Assembly (NCBI GenBank): GCA_020063565.1
Contig: JAICDB010000002.1
Span: 62,001-126,000 of the forward strand
Source: Clostridiales bacterium
GTDB taxonomy: Bacteria > Bacillota > DSM-16504 > Desulfitibacterales > JAICDB01
Direction of reading: 5' to 3'
Length of the DNA: 64,000 bases
Shown here one piece after another: positions 8,263-17,849 of this stretch (position 1 is its first letter; every line of letters starts with the position of its first letter). The translations under genes and the position numbers were made by a program. Below the pieces are notes generated by a model. That model had not been told where the DNA came from. It made no database searches and worked only from the letters and a program-made list of their open reading frames with translations.

Positions 8263-11148
8263 ATGTCTAAAGATAAAATAATAATAAAGGGTGCCAGGTC
8301 ACATAACTTAAAAAATATAAATGTTGAGATTCCTCGAGATAAACTTGTAGTGGTTACCGGCCTCAGTGGGTCTGGAAAATCTTCCCTGGCCTTTGATACC
8401 ATTTATGCTGAGGGCCAGAGGCGTTATGTGGAATCACTTTCTGCTTATGCAAGGCAGTTTTTAGGTCAAATGGACAAGCCGGATGTAGATTATATTGAAG
8501 GCTTGTCTCCAGCAATTTCCATTGATCAGAAAACTACAAGTAAAAACCCCCGTTCAACTGTGGGTACAGTAACTGAAATATATGACTATTTGAGACTTCT
8601 TTTTGCCAGGATTGGCAAGGTACACTGCCCTAAGTGTGGTCGCCCCATTACACAGCAGACTGTTTCTCAAATGGTTGACGCATTAATGGAATATCCCCAG
8701 AGAACCAAGATGCAAATTTTGGCTCCCCTGGTGAGGGGTAGAAAGGGAGAGCATCAGAAACTGTTGGATGAGGTTAGGAAAAACGGTTTTGTAAGAGTTA
8801 GGGTAGATGGGGAAATCCGCGACCTTTCTGAAGAGATTAAGCTCGAAAAAAATAAAAAACATAATATTGAAGTGGTGGTAGACAGAATAATTATTAAAGA
8901 TGGGGTAGAAAACAGGCTGGCAGATTCAATAGAAACTGCCTTGAAAATGGCTGGAGGAATTGTTAAGGTTGATGTCCTGGATAATCAAGAACTAACCTTT
9001 AGCGAAAATTTTGCATGTGTGGAATGTGGAATAAGTGTTGAAGAAATCGCTCCCAGATCTTTTTCATTCAACAGCCCATATGGTGCGTGTTCCAACTGCA
9101 GCGGTCTGGGATTTAACAATGAGGTGGACCCCGATTTGGTAATACCGGATAAGGACTTGTCCCTTGCTGAAGGTGCCATTGCTCCCTGGAGCAAAAATAA
9201 AAATAATAATGTGTACTGGCAAATGCTAAGGTCGGTAGCAGACCATTGTGGTTTTGATTTTAATACTCCCATTAAAAACCTGAATAAGGAACACCTTGAC
9301 ATTATCCTGTATGGAAGCGGTAGTGAGAAAATTCGTTTCCGGTATACCAATAGATTTGGGGACCACAGAAATTATACGGCTCCCTTTGAAGGTGTCATAC
9401 CCAACCTTGAAAGGCGCTATAAAGAATCACAATCGGATTACGTACGGGGAGAAATAGAGGAATATATGAGTACTCACCCCTGTCCGAAATGTAAGGGAGC
9501 GAGGCTTCGTCCGGAAGTACTGGCGGTCTTGGTTGGTGGTAAAAACATTTATGAAGTTACTACCATGTCAGTATCAGAGGCGAAAGAGTTTTTTGCGAAC
9601 TTAAAGCTTACTGACAGGGAACAATTCATAGCACACCAGGTGTTAAAGGAAATTCAAGAAAGGTTGACTTTTTTAACGGATGTAGGTTTGGAATACCTAA
9701 CTTTAAGTCGGTCTGCAGGTACCCTCTCAGGTGGAGAAGCCCAGAGGATTCGCCTGGCTACCCAGATAGGTTCGAGTCTTGTAGGGGTTCTCTATATCCT
9801 CGATGAACCAAGTATCGGACTGCATCAGAGGGATAATGAACGTCTCCTTAATACCCTGAAACGTTTAAGGGATATTGGCAATACTTTAATAGTTGTGGAG
9901 CACGACGAGGACACTATACGAAGCGCGGATCATATTTTAGATATCGGGCCCGGCGCCGGGGCAAACGGAGGGAGATTGATTGCCTCAGGAACTGTAGAGG
10001 ATATAATGAATACTCCGGAATCCATTACAGGACAATATTTGCGAGGGGAAAAGGAAATTATGGTTCCTGCAGTCAGGAGAAAGGGTAACGGTCATTATCT
10101 CAAAATCAAGGGTGCTGGGGAGCATAATTTAAAAAGTGTTGACGTCACCATTCCCTTGGGTGTTTTTAACTGTGTGACAGGAGTATCGGGTTCCGGAAAG
10201 AGTACATTGATCAATGAAATTTTATACAAGGGGCTTGCAAGTAAACTGCACGGGGCAAAGGTGCGTCCGGGTAAACATGATGAAATTGAAGGAATTGAGA
10301 ATTTAGAAAAAGTGATCGATATAGACCAGTCGCCCATAGGCAGGACTCCCCGTTCCAACCCCGCCACATATACAGGAGCCTTTGACGGGATCAGGGAAAT
10401 ATTTGCAAAAACTCCCGATGCCAGGGCAAGGGGATATAAACCGGGACGCTTTAGTTTTAACGTCAAGGGAGGACGCTGTGAAGCGTGTAAAGGTGACGGG
10501 ATAATTAAGATCGAGATGCACTTTCTCCCTGATGTGTATGTACCGTGTGAAGTTTGCAGGGGTGAACGCTATAATCGTGAAACCCTGGAAATAAAATATA
10601 AAGGCAAAACAATTTCTGACGTACTGAAAATGACTGTTGATGAGGCATGTGTCTTTTTCAGTAACATTCCTAAAATCTATCGCAAGTTGAAGACATTGCA
10701 GGATGTTGGCCTTGGTTATATTAAGCTGGGTCAACCCGCTACCACACTCTCCGGTGGAGAAGCGCAGCGTGTAAAACTTGCTACTGAATTGAGCCGTCGC
10801 AGTAACGGTAAGACGCTCTATATACTTGATGAACCTACAACCGGTCTGCATATGGATGATATCAACAAGCTGCTGAAGGTCCTTGGCAGGCTAGTAGATA
10901 ATGGCAGCACCGTCATAGTTATTGAGCACAATTTAGACGTTATAAAAACAGCCGATTATATCATAGACCTGGGACCGGAAGGTGGTAACGGCGGAGGTCG
11001 GATTGTAGCTACCGGAACTCCGGAAGAAATAATACAGGTAGCACAGTCCCACACAGGCAGATTCTTAAAAAATTTGCTCGAAAGGGAGCATTCAGCGCTT
11101 AATAAATTAAGTACCGGGGCACAGCGGAGCGTGGCTTATTCTCCGTGA
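8263..11148 (+). CDS. uvrA: Excinuclease ABC subunit A (UvrA)
   Basis: 961-residue DNA damage-recognition ATPase of nucleotide excision repair, normal family length. It has two ABC ATPase halves, each with Walker A ([28 protein letters not shown]), signature ([24 protein letters not shown]) and Walker B ([22 protein letters not shown]), and the zinc-binding CxxC pairs, for example CPKC, CSNC, CEAC and CEVC. The start at ATG 8263 is preferred for the GGCGGGTG site; an in-frame TTG at 8245 has no good site. uvrC follows 45 bases later, while uvrB is not in the window. Confidence 0.97.
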   Translation: MSKDKIIIKGARSHNLKNINVEIPRDKLVVVTGLSGSGKSSLAFDTIYAEGQRRYVESLSAYARQFLGQMDKPDVDYIEGLSPAISIDQKTTSKNPRSTVGTVTEIYDYLRLLFARIGKVHCPKCGRPITQQTVSQMVDALMEYPQRTKMQILAPLVRGRKGEHQKLLDEVRKNGFVRVRVDGEIRDLSEEIKLEKNKKHNIEVVVDRIIIKDGVENRLADSIETALKMAGGIVKVDVLDNQELTFSENFACVECGISVEEIAPRSFSFNSPYGACSNCSGLGFNNEVDPDLVIPDKDLSLAEGAIAPWSKNKNNNVYWQMLRSVADHCGFDFNTPIKNLNKEHLDIILYGSGSEKIRFRYTNRFGDHRNYTAPFEGVIPNLERRYKESQSDYVRGEIEEYMSTHPCPKCKGARLRPEVLAVLVGGKNIYEVTTMSVSEAKEFFANLKLTDREQFIAHQVLKEIQERLTFLTDVGLEYLTLSRSAGTLSGGEAQRIRLATQIGSSLVGVLYILDEPSIGLHQRDNERLLNTLKRLRDIGNTLIVVEHDEDTIRSADHILDIGPGAGANGGRLIASGTVEDIMNTPESITGQYLRGEKEIMVPAVRRKGNGHYLKIKGAGEHNLKSVDVTIPLGVFNCVTGVSGSGKSTLINEILYKGLASKLHGAKVRPGKHDEIEGIENLEKVIDIDQSPIGRTPRSNPATYTGAFDGIREIFAKTPDARARGYKPGRFSFNVKGGRCEACKGDGIIKIEMHFLPDVYVPCEVCRGERYNRETLEIKYKGKTISDVLKMTVDEACVFFSNIPKIYRKLKTLQDVGLGYIKLGQPATTLSGGEAQRVKLATELSRRSNGKTLYILDEPTTGLHMDDINKLLKVLGRLVDNGSTVIVIEHNLDVIKTADYIIDLGPEGGNGGGRIVATGTPEEIIQVAQSHTGRFLKNLLEREHSALNKLSTGAQRSVAYSP

Positions 11149-11193
11149 GACTCCCCACCCTTCTCTGAAAAAACTCCTGGCAGGTGATGAAAA

Positions 11194-13014
11194 ATGCTGG
11201 AGGAAAAGCTCAAACAGTTACCGGGTAAACCCGGAGTTTATTTAATGCTAGATAAAGATGACAATATTATTTACGTTGGTAAGGCTGCCTCCCTGAAAAA
11301 CAGGGTGCGTTCCTACTTTCGGGGAGGACAGCAATCTGCTAAAGTTAAAGCGCTTGTAGAGCATGTAGAGGATATTGACTATATAATAACCGACTCAGAA
11401 GTAGAGGCTTTGATACTTGAATGTAACCTCATCAAAGAACACCGCCCTAAATATAACTCCATGTTAAAGGATGATAAAACTTATCCTTATTTAAAAGTTA
11501 CCTTAAACGAAGCTTTTCCCAGAATAGAGGTTACTAGAAGGGTAAAAAAAGATGGGGCAAAGTACTTTGGGCCATATACAAGAGCAGGTGCCATGCATGA
11601 AACTTTAAAACTTGTTCGCAGGCTTTTTCTCATTAGAACCTGTAGAAACCTGGAAAGGCAGGAAAGACCTTGTCTTAATTATCATATTAAAAGGTGTCTG
11701 GCCCCTTGCAGCGGTAAAGTCTCACAAGAACAATATCTGGAAGGAATTAACGGTGCGCTCATGTTTTTATCTGGCAAACAGGAAAAGCTTGTTGAACAAT
11801 TAGAGGAGAAAATGCATGCTGCAGCGGAAAATTTAGAATTTGAAAAAGCTGCTGAACTAAGGGACCAGCTGAAGTCGGTCAAGCAGGTACTGGCAAAACA
11901 AAAAATAGTCTCTTCAACAAAAGAAGACCAGGATGTTATAGCAATGGCACGCGGACTTGACGAGGCCTGTGTGCAGGTGTTTTTTGTAAGGGGAGGAAAG
12001 GTAATCGGCAGGGAACATTTCTTTATGAATAAAACTGATTCCATGAGTCGTTCAGAAATTATAACAGCTTTTATTAAGCAGTACTACAGCACGGTCCAGG
12101 ATCTACCTAAAAAGCTAATCGTCGAGGAACCTATTGAAGATAAGGAAGTAATTGAAAAGTGGCTTTCACAACGGAGGGGAAACAAGGTTTCAATACATGT
12201 TCCGCAAAAGGGCGAAAAACTTAAGCTTGTGCAAATGGTTGCCAAAAATGCCTTAATGCTTCTCAAAGAAGAAGAACTGGCACGCCGTAAAAAAACAATG
12301 GCAGAAGAAGAAGCTGTGCTGGAACTCCAGAAAGAATTGCAGCTACCAAAGCCTCCCTACAGAATAGAATGTTATGATATTTCAAATACAGGCGGCAGCA
12401 ATTCCGTAGGTTCAATGGTAGTTTTTGAAAATGGAAGACCCAAAAACAGTGATTACAGGCGCTTTAAAATTAAAACGGTAGAAGGTCCTAATGATTTTGC
12501 TTCAATGCAGGAAGTACTGTACCGCCGTTTTAAAAACTATCAACAGGAGCAGGAGGAAGGAAATGATAGCGGGAAATTTTCCGTTCTGCCGGATATGGTA
12601 TTAATTGACGGTGGAAAGGGTCAGCTCGGCGCTGCTGTGGAAGTTATGAAGACTATGGGGGTAAGTGCCATTCCTGTGTTCGGGCTTGCCAAAAAAGAGG
12701 AACTCCTTTTCAGACAGGGAGAACCGGAACCCATTAGGCTTTCCAGGGATAGTGAGGCTTTACACCTTGTGCAAAGGCTGCGGGATGAGGCGCATCGCTT
12801 TGCCATCACCTACCACCGTAACTTAAGGAAAAAAGCCTTTACAACATCCGTTCTAGATGAGATACCGGGAATAGGCCCCAAGAGGAAAAAAGCGCTTCTA
12901 AAACATTTTGGTTCTGTAAAAAAAATTAAGGAAGCAACTTTGGAAGAAATAGCAAGTGTTGAGAGCATGGATAGGAAATCTGCAGAAAAGGTTTATGAAC
13001 ATTTATGCAGGTAA
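11194..13014 (+). CDS. uvrC: Excinuclease ABC subunit C (UvrC)
   Basis: 606-residue nuclease that makes both incisions in excision repair. The N-terminal GIY-YIG domain starts LPGKPGVYLMLDKDDNIIYVGKAASLKNRV and makes the 3' cut. A cysteine-containing segment with ERPCLNYHIKRCLAPC follows, then a UVR coiled coil that binds UvrB (LEFEKAAELRDQL, about residue 210). The RNase H-like domain (CYDISNTGGSNSVGSMVVF; LIDGGKGQL) makes the 5' cut, and tandem helix-hairpin-helix motifs lie at the C terminus (IPGIGPKRKKALLKHFG). Probably co-transcribed with uvrA. Confidence 0.97.
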   Translation: MLEEKLKQLPGKPGVYLMLDKDDNIIYVGKAASLKNRVRSYFRGGQQSAKVKALVEHVEDIDYIITDSEVEALILECNLIKEHRPKYNSMLKDDKTYPYLKVTLNEAFPRIEVTRRVKKDGAKYFGPYTRAGAMHETLKLVRRLFLIRTCRNLERQERPCLNYHIKRCLAPCSGKVSQEQYLEGINGALMFLSGKQEKLVEQLEEKMHAAAENLEFEKAAELRDQLKSVKQVLAKQKIVSSTKEDQDVIAMARGLDEACVQVFFVRGGKVIGREHFFMNKTDSMSRSEIITAFIKQYYSTVQDLPKKLIVEEPIEDKEVIEKWLSQRRGNKVSIHVPQKGEKLKLVQMVAKNALMLLKEEELARRKKTMAEEEAVLELQKELQLPKPPYRIECYDISNTGGSNSVGSMVVFENGRPKNSDYRRFKIKTVEGPNDFASMQEVLYRRFKNYQQEQEEGNDSGKFSVLPDMVLIDGGKGQLGAAVEVMKTMGVSAIPVFGLAKKEELLFRQGEPEPIRLSRDSEALHLVQRLRDEAHRFAITYHRNLRKKAFTTSVLDEIPGIGPKRKKALLKHFGSVKKIKEATLEEIASVESMDRKSAEKVYEHLCR

Positions 13015-13020
13015 GGTTAG

Positions 13021-13048
13021 AAACCCACTCATAATCGTAGGGTTTTTT
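13021..13048 (+). terminator. Terminator after uvrC
   Basis: AAACCC and GGGTTT pair across a 13-base loop and are followed by TTTTTT. It lies 6 bases after the uvrC stop and borders a repeat remnant. Confidence 0.6.
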
Positions 13049-13104
13049 ATTTTAGGAATTATGGTCTGAGACAAAGCTGAATGCTATAAAAATGCTCTTT
13101 TTAG
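13049..13104 (+). repeat. R2 repeat, internally deleted copy
   Basis: The left part (ATTTTAGGAATTATGGTCT) matches the left arm of the R2 copy at 49853. After a short junction, AAAGCTGAATG and AATGCTCTTTTT match its right end near 50013-50040. The middle hairpins are missing, so this is a deletion derivative. Like the other two copies it sits at a terminator T run. Confidence 0.6.
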
Positions 13105-13197
13105 GCTGAAAATATGCCTATAAATGCGAAGTTTCAATAGAAATAGTATAATATAAGAAAATGGCTATGACATATTATAGTATTAGGAGGAATTACT

Positions 13198-14007
13198 TTG
13201 AAAAATTATCGCTTAATAGCAATTGATATGGACGGTACACTTTTAAACAACGACCTGGAGATATCCCCGCGGGTTATAAATGCAATTCAAGAAGTAAGAA
13301 GGAGAGGAACCCAGGTCACCATCTGCACCGGAAGAATGTTTGCTTCTGCTAAACCTTATGCGGATCAGATGGGGCTTAATGTGCCCCTTATTACATATAA
13401 CGGTGCCCTTGTCAAAAATTCGCAAACTGAAGAGATACTTTATGAAAGGTCAGTACCCCTGGATGAAGCAAGAAAAGTAATAAATAAATGCAGAAAATAT
13501 GGTTTTACACTCAATGTATATATCAATGATGAGCTCTTTGTAGATAGAATAACCCCTGAAGCCGAAAGGTATGCTGAGAGGGTGGGAGTTACGTTAAATA
13601 AGGTAGATGACCTGGAAGAACTCTTAAATCAGGGAACGCAGGGTTTAAACAAAATGTTAGCAATAGGAGACGAAGAAAAGCTCAATAAAATGCGGCGGGA
13701 AATGGTTGAAGAAGGTTCTAAACTGTATATTACACGCTCACTTCATTATTTCCTTGAGTTTCTGAATCAAGAAGCTACAAAGGGGCTGGGATTAAAAGCG
13801 GTTGCTGAAACCCTGGGTATTAAAAGAGAGGAAACCATGGCAATTGGAGATAATGAAAATGATTTGGAAATGTTTAAGTATGCAGGTGCGGCAGTTGTTA
13901 TGGGCAATGCCAGGGATGAAGTGAAATCATATGCTGACTATGTTACTTCTTCCAATGATGATGATGGAGTGGCTGAAGCCATCGAAAAACTTGTGCTGGG
14001 GAAGTGA
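13198..14007 (+). CDS. Cof-type HAD-superfamily phosphatase
   Basis: 269-residue sugar-phosphate or nucleotide phosphatase of the Cof/YbiV subfamily. The N-terminal DMDGTLLNN carries the nucleophile and acid/base aspartates, motif II is the Thr in ICTGR, and motifs III/IV are the Lys of TKGLGL and GDNENDLEMF. A large cap domain lies between, as in type IIB HADs. The TTG start is supported by AGGAGG at 13184-13189 with 8-base spacing. A PHP gene follows 4 bases after the stop, so they form one unit. The exact substrate cannot be predicted. Confidence 0.9.
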   Translation: MKNYRLIAIDMDGTLLNNDLEISPRVINAIQEVRRRGTQVTICTGRMFASAKPYADQMGLNVPLITYNGALVKNSQTEEILYERSVPLDEARKVINKCRKYGFTLNVYINDELFVDRITPEAERYAERVGVTLNKVDDLEELLNQGTQGLNKMLAIGDEEKLNKMRREMVEEGSKLYITRSLHYFLEFLNQEATKGLGLKAVAETLGIKREETMAIGDNENDLEMFKYAGAAVVMGNARDEVKSYADYVTSSNDDDGVAEAIEKLVLGK

Positions 14008-14011
14008 GAAA

Positions 14012-14743
14012 ATGAAATTTGAAGCTGATCTGCACATCCATACTGTTGCCAGCGGCCATGCGTACTCTACCGTAATGGAAATTGTGGGTGCAGCTGCTAG
14101 AAAGGGGTTAAAGCTGATAGGGTTAACGGACCATGGTCCTTCCATGCCCGGAGCTCCTCATCCGTATCATTTTGGCGCTCTGAGACTAATCCCCGAAGAA
14201 TATAAGGGAGTTGAAATACTTAAAGGTGTGGAAGCTAATATTATTAATTTTGATGGCGAACTTGACCTCGAAGAAAAATATCTTAAAAAACTGGATTTTG
14301 TTGCAGTAGGTTTCCATGACCATGCATGTCTGGGCGGGGATAAGGATCAATACACAGAAACTCTGCTTAAGGTACTGGAAAATCCTTTTGTAGATATTAT
14401 AGTCCACCCGGGGAATCCTATGTTTGAGGTGGATTATGAAAAGGTAGTGGAAGCTGCCGGAAAAAACGGTGTGCTCCTGGAAATCAATAACAGTTCATTA
14501 TATACAAGTCGCAAAGGCAGTTGTGATAACTGCCTGACAATTGCCAGAGAAGCAGCCAGCCAGGGTATTAGGATCTGTGTGGGGAGTGATGCTCACTGGG
14601 CTGAAGATGTGGGGCGCTTTGAACATGCCATAGAACTGATAACTAACGCTGGTGTTAAAGAAGAACAGATAGTAAATTTAAAAGCTTCCAGAGTGAAGGA
14701 ATTTATAAAGGGACGCAGTAAAATGAGGGCACCGGAGGCATAA
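14012..14743 (+). CDS. PHP-domain hydrolase (YcdX-like), first copy
   Basis: 243-residue metal-dependent phosphoesterase of the PHP superfamily. Metal-ligand motifs are visible: DLHIHT at residues 5-10, LTDHGP near 38-43, a Glu at GVEANI, GFHDHA, and IVHPGNP, ending with the GSDAHW motif. This arrangement matches the YcdX family of single-domain phosphatases. The start at 14012 gives the DLHIHT motif its usual terminal position; a longer frame would overlap the preceding gene. It is followed by a second PHP gene of the same type, after a 72-base gap. Confidence 0.88.
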   Translation: MKFEADLHIHTVASGHAYSTVMEIVGAAARKGLKLIGLTDHGPSMPGAPHPYHFGALRLIPEEYKGVEILKGVEANIINFDGELDLEEKYLKKLDFVAVGFHDHACLGGDKDQYTETLLKVLENPFVDIIVHPGNPMFEVDYEKVVEAAGKNGVLLEINNSSLYTSRKGSCDNCLTIAREAASQGIRICVGSDAHWAEDVGRFEHAIELITNAGVKEEQIVNLKASRVKEFIKGRSKMRAPEA

Positions 14744-14815
14744 ATATTATAAAAGACTGTTCGAAAAGGAGCAATTTTCCTAACATCCATTTTAGAAATG
14801 AGGGTGTAGTATATC

Positions 14816-15556
14816 ATGCAGTATATTCCCTATGGAGATTACCATATGCATTCTAAATACAGCGATGGAAGGGCTACCATAGCCGAGCTGGCTAAAGCAG
14901 CTAAAGAGTTAGGTCTGAAGGAAATTGCCATTACTGACCATGGCCCTCGCAATATTGGCACAGGTGTAAAAAGTGCAGGTAAATATCTGGAGATAAAGGA
15001 AGAAGCAGCAAAATTAAATAAGGACCAGTCCGATTTTAAGATACTGGTTGGCGCTGAAGCGGATGTGATAAGTTGTGATGGGGATATTGATGTTCCGGAA
15101 GAAATTTATAAGGAGCTGGATATCCTGTTAATAGGGTTGCATCCCTATGCTTTGCCTAATAATTTGCGGGATATCTGGCAGTTGACATTACAAAATTTAA
15201 TTCATAATTATACAGGTTACTTAAAAGGTAAAGTTATAGAAAGCAATACTAAAGCTTTAAAAAATGCAATAAAACGCCACCGGCCGTATGCAGTTACTCA
15301 TCCCGGTTTGAAGATGCCGGTAGATTTGGAAGAAATTGCAGACGCATGTGTAAAAACAGGTACTCTATTTGAAATTAATACAGGACATGATTTCCAGAAA
15401 CCGCAGCAAATAGAAATTGTGGCTTCCTATGGCACAGCCTTTATAGTTAACAGTGATGCCCACTATACAGGGAGTGTAGGTAAACTAGATCCTGGTTTCA
15501 AAATCTTATTAAAGGCAAAAATTTCTCCCGAAAAGATTGCCAACATAGTACATTGA
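14816..15556 (+). CDS. PHP-domain hydrolase, second copy
   Basis: 246 residues, paralogous to the preceding gene. It has DYHMHSKYSDG near the start, ITDHGP, a Glu in GAEADVI, LIGLHPYA, THPGLK and NSDAHY, giving the complete PHP metal-binding set. It shares the pattern but is clearly diverged, so this is an old duplication. It ends 9 bases before rapZ and belongs to the same transcription unit as rapZ-yvcK-whiA, as in many Clostridia. Substrate unknown. Confidence 0.88.
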   Translation: MQYIPYGDYHMHSKYSDGRATIAELAKAAKELGLKEIAITDHGPRNIGTGVKSAGKYLEIKEEAAKLNKDQSDFKILVGAEADVISCDGDIDVPEEIYKELDILLIGLHPYALPNNLRDIWQLTLQNLIHNYTGYLKGKVIESNTKALKNAIKRHRPYAVTHPGLKMPVDLEEIADACVKTGTLFEINTGHDFQKPQQIEIVASYGTAFIVNSDAHYTGSVGKLDPGFKILLKAKISPEKIANIVH

Positions 15557-15565
15557 GGTGGTAGT

Positions 15566-16435
15566 ATGCCCAAAGAAGAAATGCGGTTAGTAATTATAAC
15601 AGGGCTTTCAGGGGCTGGCAAGACACAAGCGCTGCGCTGTCTGGAAGATATGGGGTATTTTTGTGTGGACAACCTTCCGCCTACTCTGGTACCGGGGCTT
15701 TTAGATATTATTACTTCTTCCGGGCACAGCGATAAAGTAGCGCTTGTAATGGATATCAGGGGAGGTAAATTCTTTGCAGGTTTGAATGATGCACTTCTTA
15801 GCCTGGAGAACAAAGGCTACAGTTATCAAATCTTGTTCCTTGAAGCATCAGACGAAATATTGATCAGGCGCTTTAAAGAAACCAGGAGAAAGCATCCCCT
15901 TGCAGGTGAAGGGAGAATTATTGAGGGGATTCTGGAAGAAAGAAAAAAACTGGAAGAAGTCCAGGGAAAGGCCAGTGTAGTGATAGATACTTCCAACCTT
16001 TCACCGGGAGAATTACGTGCCAAGGTACGTGAACTATTTGGTAAAGCTACGGAGGGCACCATGGCCATCACGGTTATGTCGTTCGGTTTTAAATACGGTA
16101 TACCTCTAGATGCTGACCTGGTGCTGGATGTAAGGTTTTTGCCAAACCCCTTTTATGAATTACACTTGAAGGAATTGACCGGACATGAGCAGGAAGTGAA
16201 GGATTATATTTTTAATAATCCTGTGACTCAACAGTTTATGGAAAAATTTGAAGGTCTTATAAATTTTCTAGTGCCATATTATTATGAAGAGGGAAAAAGT
16301 CATCTAGTCCTGGCCATTGGGTGTACGGGGGGAAGACACCGTTCTGTTGCCCTGGCTAATAAAATAGGAGAAAGTTTGAAAAACGTTAATTGCATGTGCA
16401 GGGTAACAGTAAAGCACCGGGATGTGGACCGATAG
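15566..16435 (+). CDS. rapZ: RapZ/YvcJ family nucleotide-binding RNase adapter
   Basis: 289-residue P-loop protein. Walker A is GLSGAGKTQALRCLED, followed by GYFCVDNLPPTL, both typical of the family. The C-terminal half holds CTGGRHRSVALA, the conserved ligand-binding motif. In proteobacteria RapZ controls amino-sugar synthesis through small RNAs; in Gram-positives (YvcJ) it hydrolyses nucleotides and its target is less clear. The rapZ-yvcK-whiA order is conserved in Firmicutes, which confirms the call. Confidence 0.95.
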   Translation: MPKEEMRLVIITGLSGAGKTQALRCLEDMGYFCVDNLPPTLVPGLLDIITSSGHSDKVALVMDIRGGKFFAGLNDALLSLENKGYSYQILFLEASDEILIRRFKETRRKHPLAGEGRIIEGILEERKKLEEVQGKASVVIDTSNLSPGELRAKVRELFGKATEGTMAITVMSFGFKYGIPLDADLVLDVRFLPNPFYELHLKELTGHEQEVKDYIFNNPVTQQFMEKFEGLINFLVPYYYEEGKSHLVLAIGCTGGRHRSVALANKIGESLKNVNCMCRVTVKHRDVDR

Positions 16436-16446
16436 GAGAGATTGCT

Positions 16447-17763
16447 GTGAAGTTTTTAAAGTGGCTTTACCCCGGATTGGGGGTAAAGAGATGGCTCCTG
16501 GTAGCTCTTTGTGGCATTATTATGGCTACTGTAGGACTTTCTTTGGTAATGGAATCACAGGGGATACTCATTATAACAGCTATTTCAAAATATTTTAATT
16601 ACCTTTATTTTAATAGTAAAACTGCTTTATTAACGGGTTCCGGCCTACTTCTTTTAGGGTTTGTACTTATGTTGACAGGTTTACAAAAAATACTTTTATC
16701 TATTCTTAATGCAATCTTACCTTATAATGAGAATAAATTAGTAGAAGTTGTCTACCAGAATAAGCAACTGAAAAAGGGTCCTAAAATTGTTGCTTTAGGT
16801 GGCGGAACAGGTCTTTCTATGCTTTTGAGGGGATTGAAAAACTATACCACAAACCTCACTGCTATAGTAACTGTGACAGATGATGGAGGGAGCTCGGGAA
16901 GACTGCGAGGAGAACTTGGTATGCTTCCTCCGGGGGATGTTAGAAATTGCTTGCTTGCACTTGCTGATCAGGAAAGCCTTATGGAAAAGGTGTTGAATTA
17001 CCGCTTCAATCAGGGGGAAGAATTAAAGGGGCATAACCTGGGCAATCTTCTTTTAGCGGCGCTTACCCAGGTGACAGGGGATTTTTACAGTGCTATTCAG
17101 GAGATAAGCAGGGTACTTGCTATAAAGGGCAGTGTTCTGCCGGCAACTCTACAATCTGTAGTTCTGGGTGCGAAAATGGCCAATGGCGATACGGTACTGG
17201 GTGAAACAGAAATAGTACAGCATAAAAGCAGCATTAAGGAAGTATTTTTAAGTCCTGCAGACTGTAAGCCCTTGGAAGGCGCTCTGGAAGCAATTTATGA
17301 CGCAGATGCTATAATTTTAGGTCCGGGAAGTTTATATACAAGTGTAATTCCCAATCTCCTGGTTAAAGGTATAAAAGAAGCTGTTATTTCAGCGGATTGC
17401 CCGGTTTTTTATGTCTGCAATATAATGACGCAACCCGGAGAAACTGATGGATATACTGCTCAGGAACATTTGCAAGCGATACAGGACCATATCCAGGGTG
17501 AATTTATTGATTATATTGTTGTGAATACGGAAAGAATTCCAGAAAAACTTTTAAAACGCTATAAAAATGAAGGCGCCGAACCGGTAAAAATTAAAGAAAA
17601 AGCACTGAAGGAGGCCGGTGTGAAAGTGCTAAAGGCATCTCTACTTCAAAAGGAAGATTATGTAAGGCATGATTCCGATGTTTTAGCCCGTCTTATCGTT
17701 GGTGAAATAATAAAATTAAAACCTACTTACGAAAGAGTTAAAATGTTTGATTTAAATGATTAA
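16447..17763 (+). CDS. yvcK: YvcK/CofD-like morphogenesis factor with N-terminal membrane anchor
   Basis: 438 residues. The C-terminal 330 form the YvcK domain, related to CofD, with GGGTGLSMLLRGLK and TVTDDGGSSGRLR, then PPGDVRNCLLAL. YvcK binds UDP-sugars and is needed for growth on gluconeogenic carbon sources and for cell wall control. The N-terminal 100 residues add two hydrophobic segments (about residues 14-38 and 56-82), absent from the Bacillus protein, implying membrane attachment. The GTG at 16447 with GGAGAG upstream is preferred; an ATG at 16390 would lie inside rapZ. Confidence 0.93.
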   Translation: MKFLKWLYPGLGVKRWLLVALCGIIMATVGLSLVMESQGILIITAISKYFNYLYFNSKTALLTGSGLLLLGFVLMLTGLQKILLSILNAILPYNENKLVEVVYQNKQLKKGPKIVALGGGTGLSMLLRGLKNYTTNLTAIVTVTDDGGSSGRLRGELGMLPPGDVRNCLLALADQESLMEKVLNYRFNQGEELKGHNLGNLLLAALTQVTGDFYSAIQEISRVLAIKGSVLPATLQSVVLGAKMANGDTVLGETEIVQHKSSIKEVFLSPADCKPLEGALEAIYDADAIILGPGSLYTSVIPNLLVKGIKEAVISADCPVFYVCNIMTQPGETDGYTAQEHLQAIQDHIQGEFIDYIVVNTERIPEKLLKRYKNEGAEPVKIKEKALKEAGVKVLKASLLQKEDYVRHDSDVLARLIVGEIIKLKPTYERVKMFDLND

Positions 17764-17764
17764 A

Positions 17765-17826
17765 GCGAAACTTAATTCAGTTGCCTATTCTGGATGTTTT
17801 TAATTATAACTGGGCAAACTTAAGGA
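17765..17826 (+). repeat. R1 repeat, short copy A
   Basis: Starts with GCGAAACTTAATTCAG, identical to the start of copy B at 32328, and ends with AACTGGGCAAACTTAAGG, like the end of copy B. The middle differs and is shorter. It fills the gap between yvcK and whiA, beginning 2 bases after the yvcK stop. Confidence 0.65.
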
Positions 17827-17849
17827 TTTAATTGGGTGAGGGGGTTACC

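Noticed and set aside
10303-10851. 182-codon minus-strand frame inside uvrA
   Set aside because: Antisense of conserved UvrA motifs, no ribosome site, no recognisable domain.
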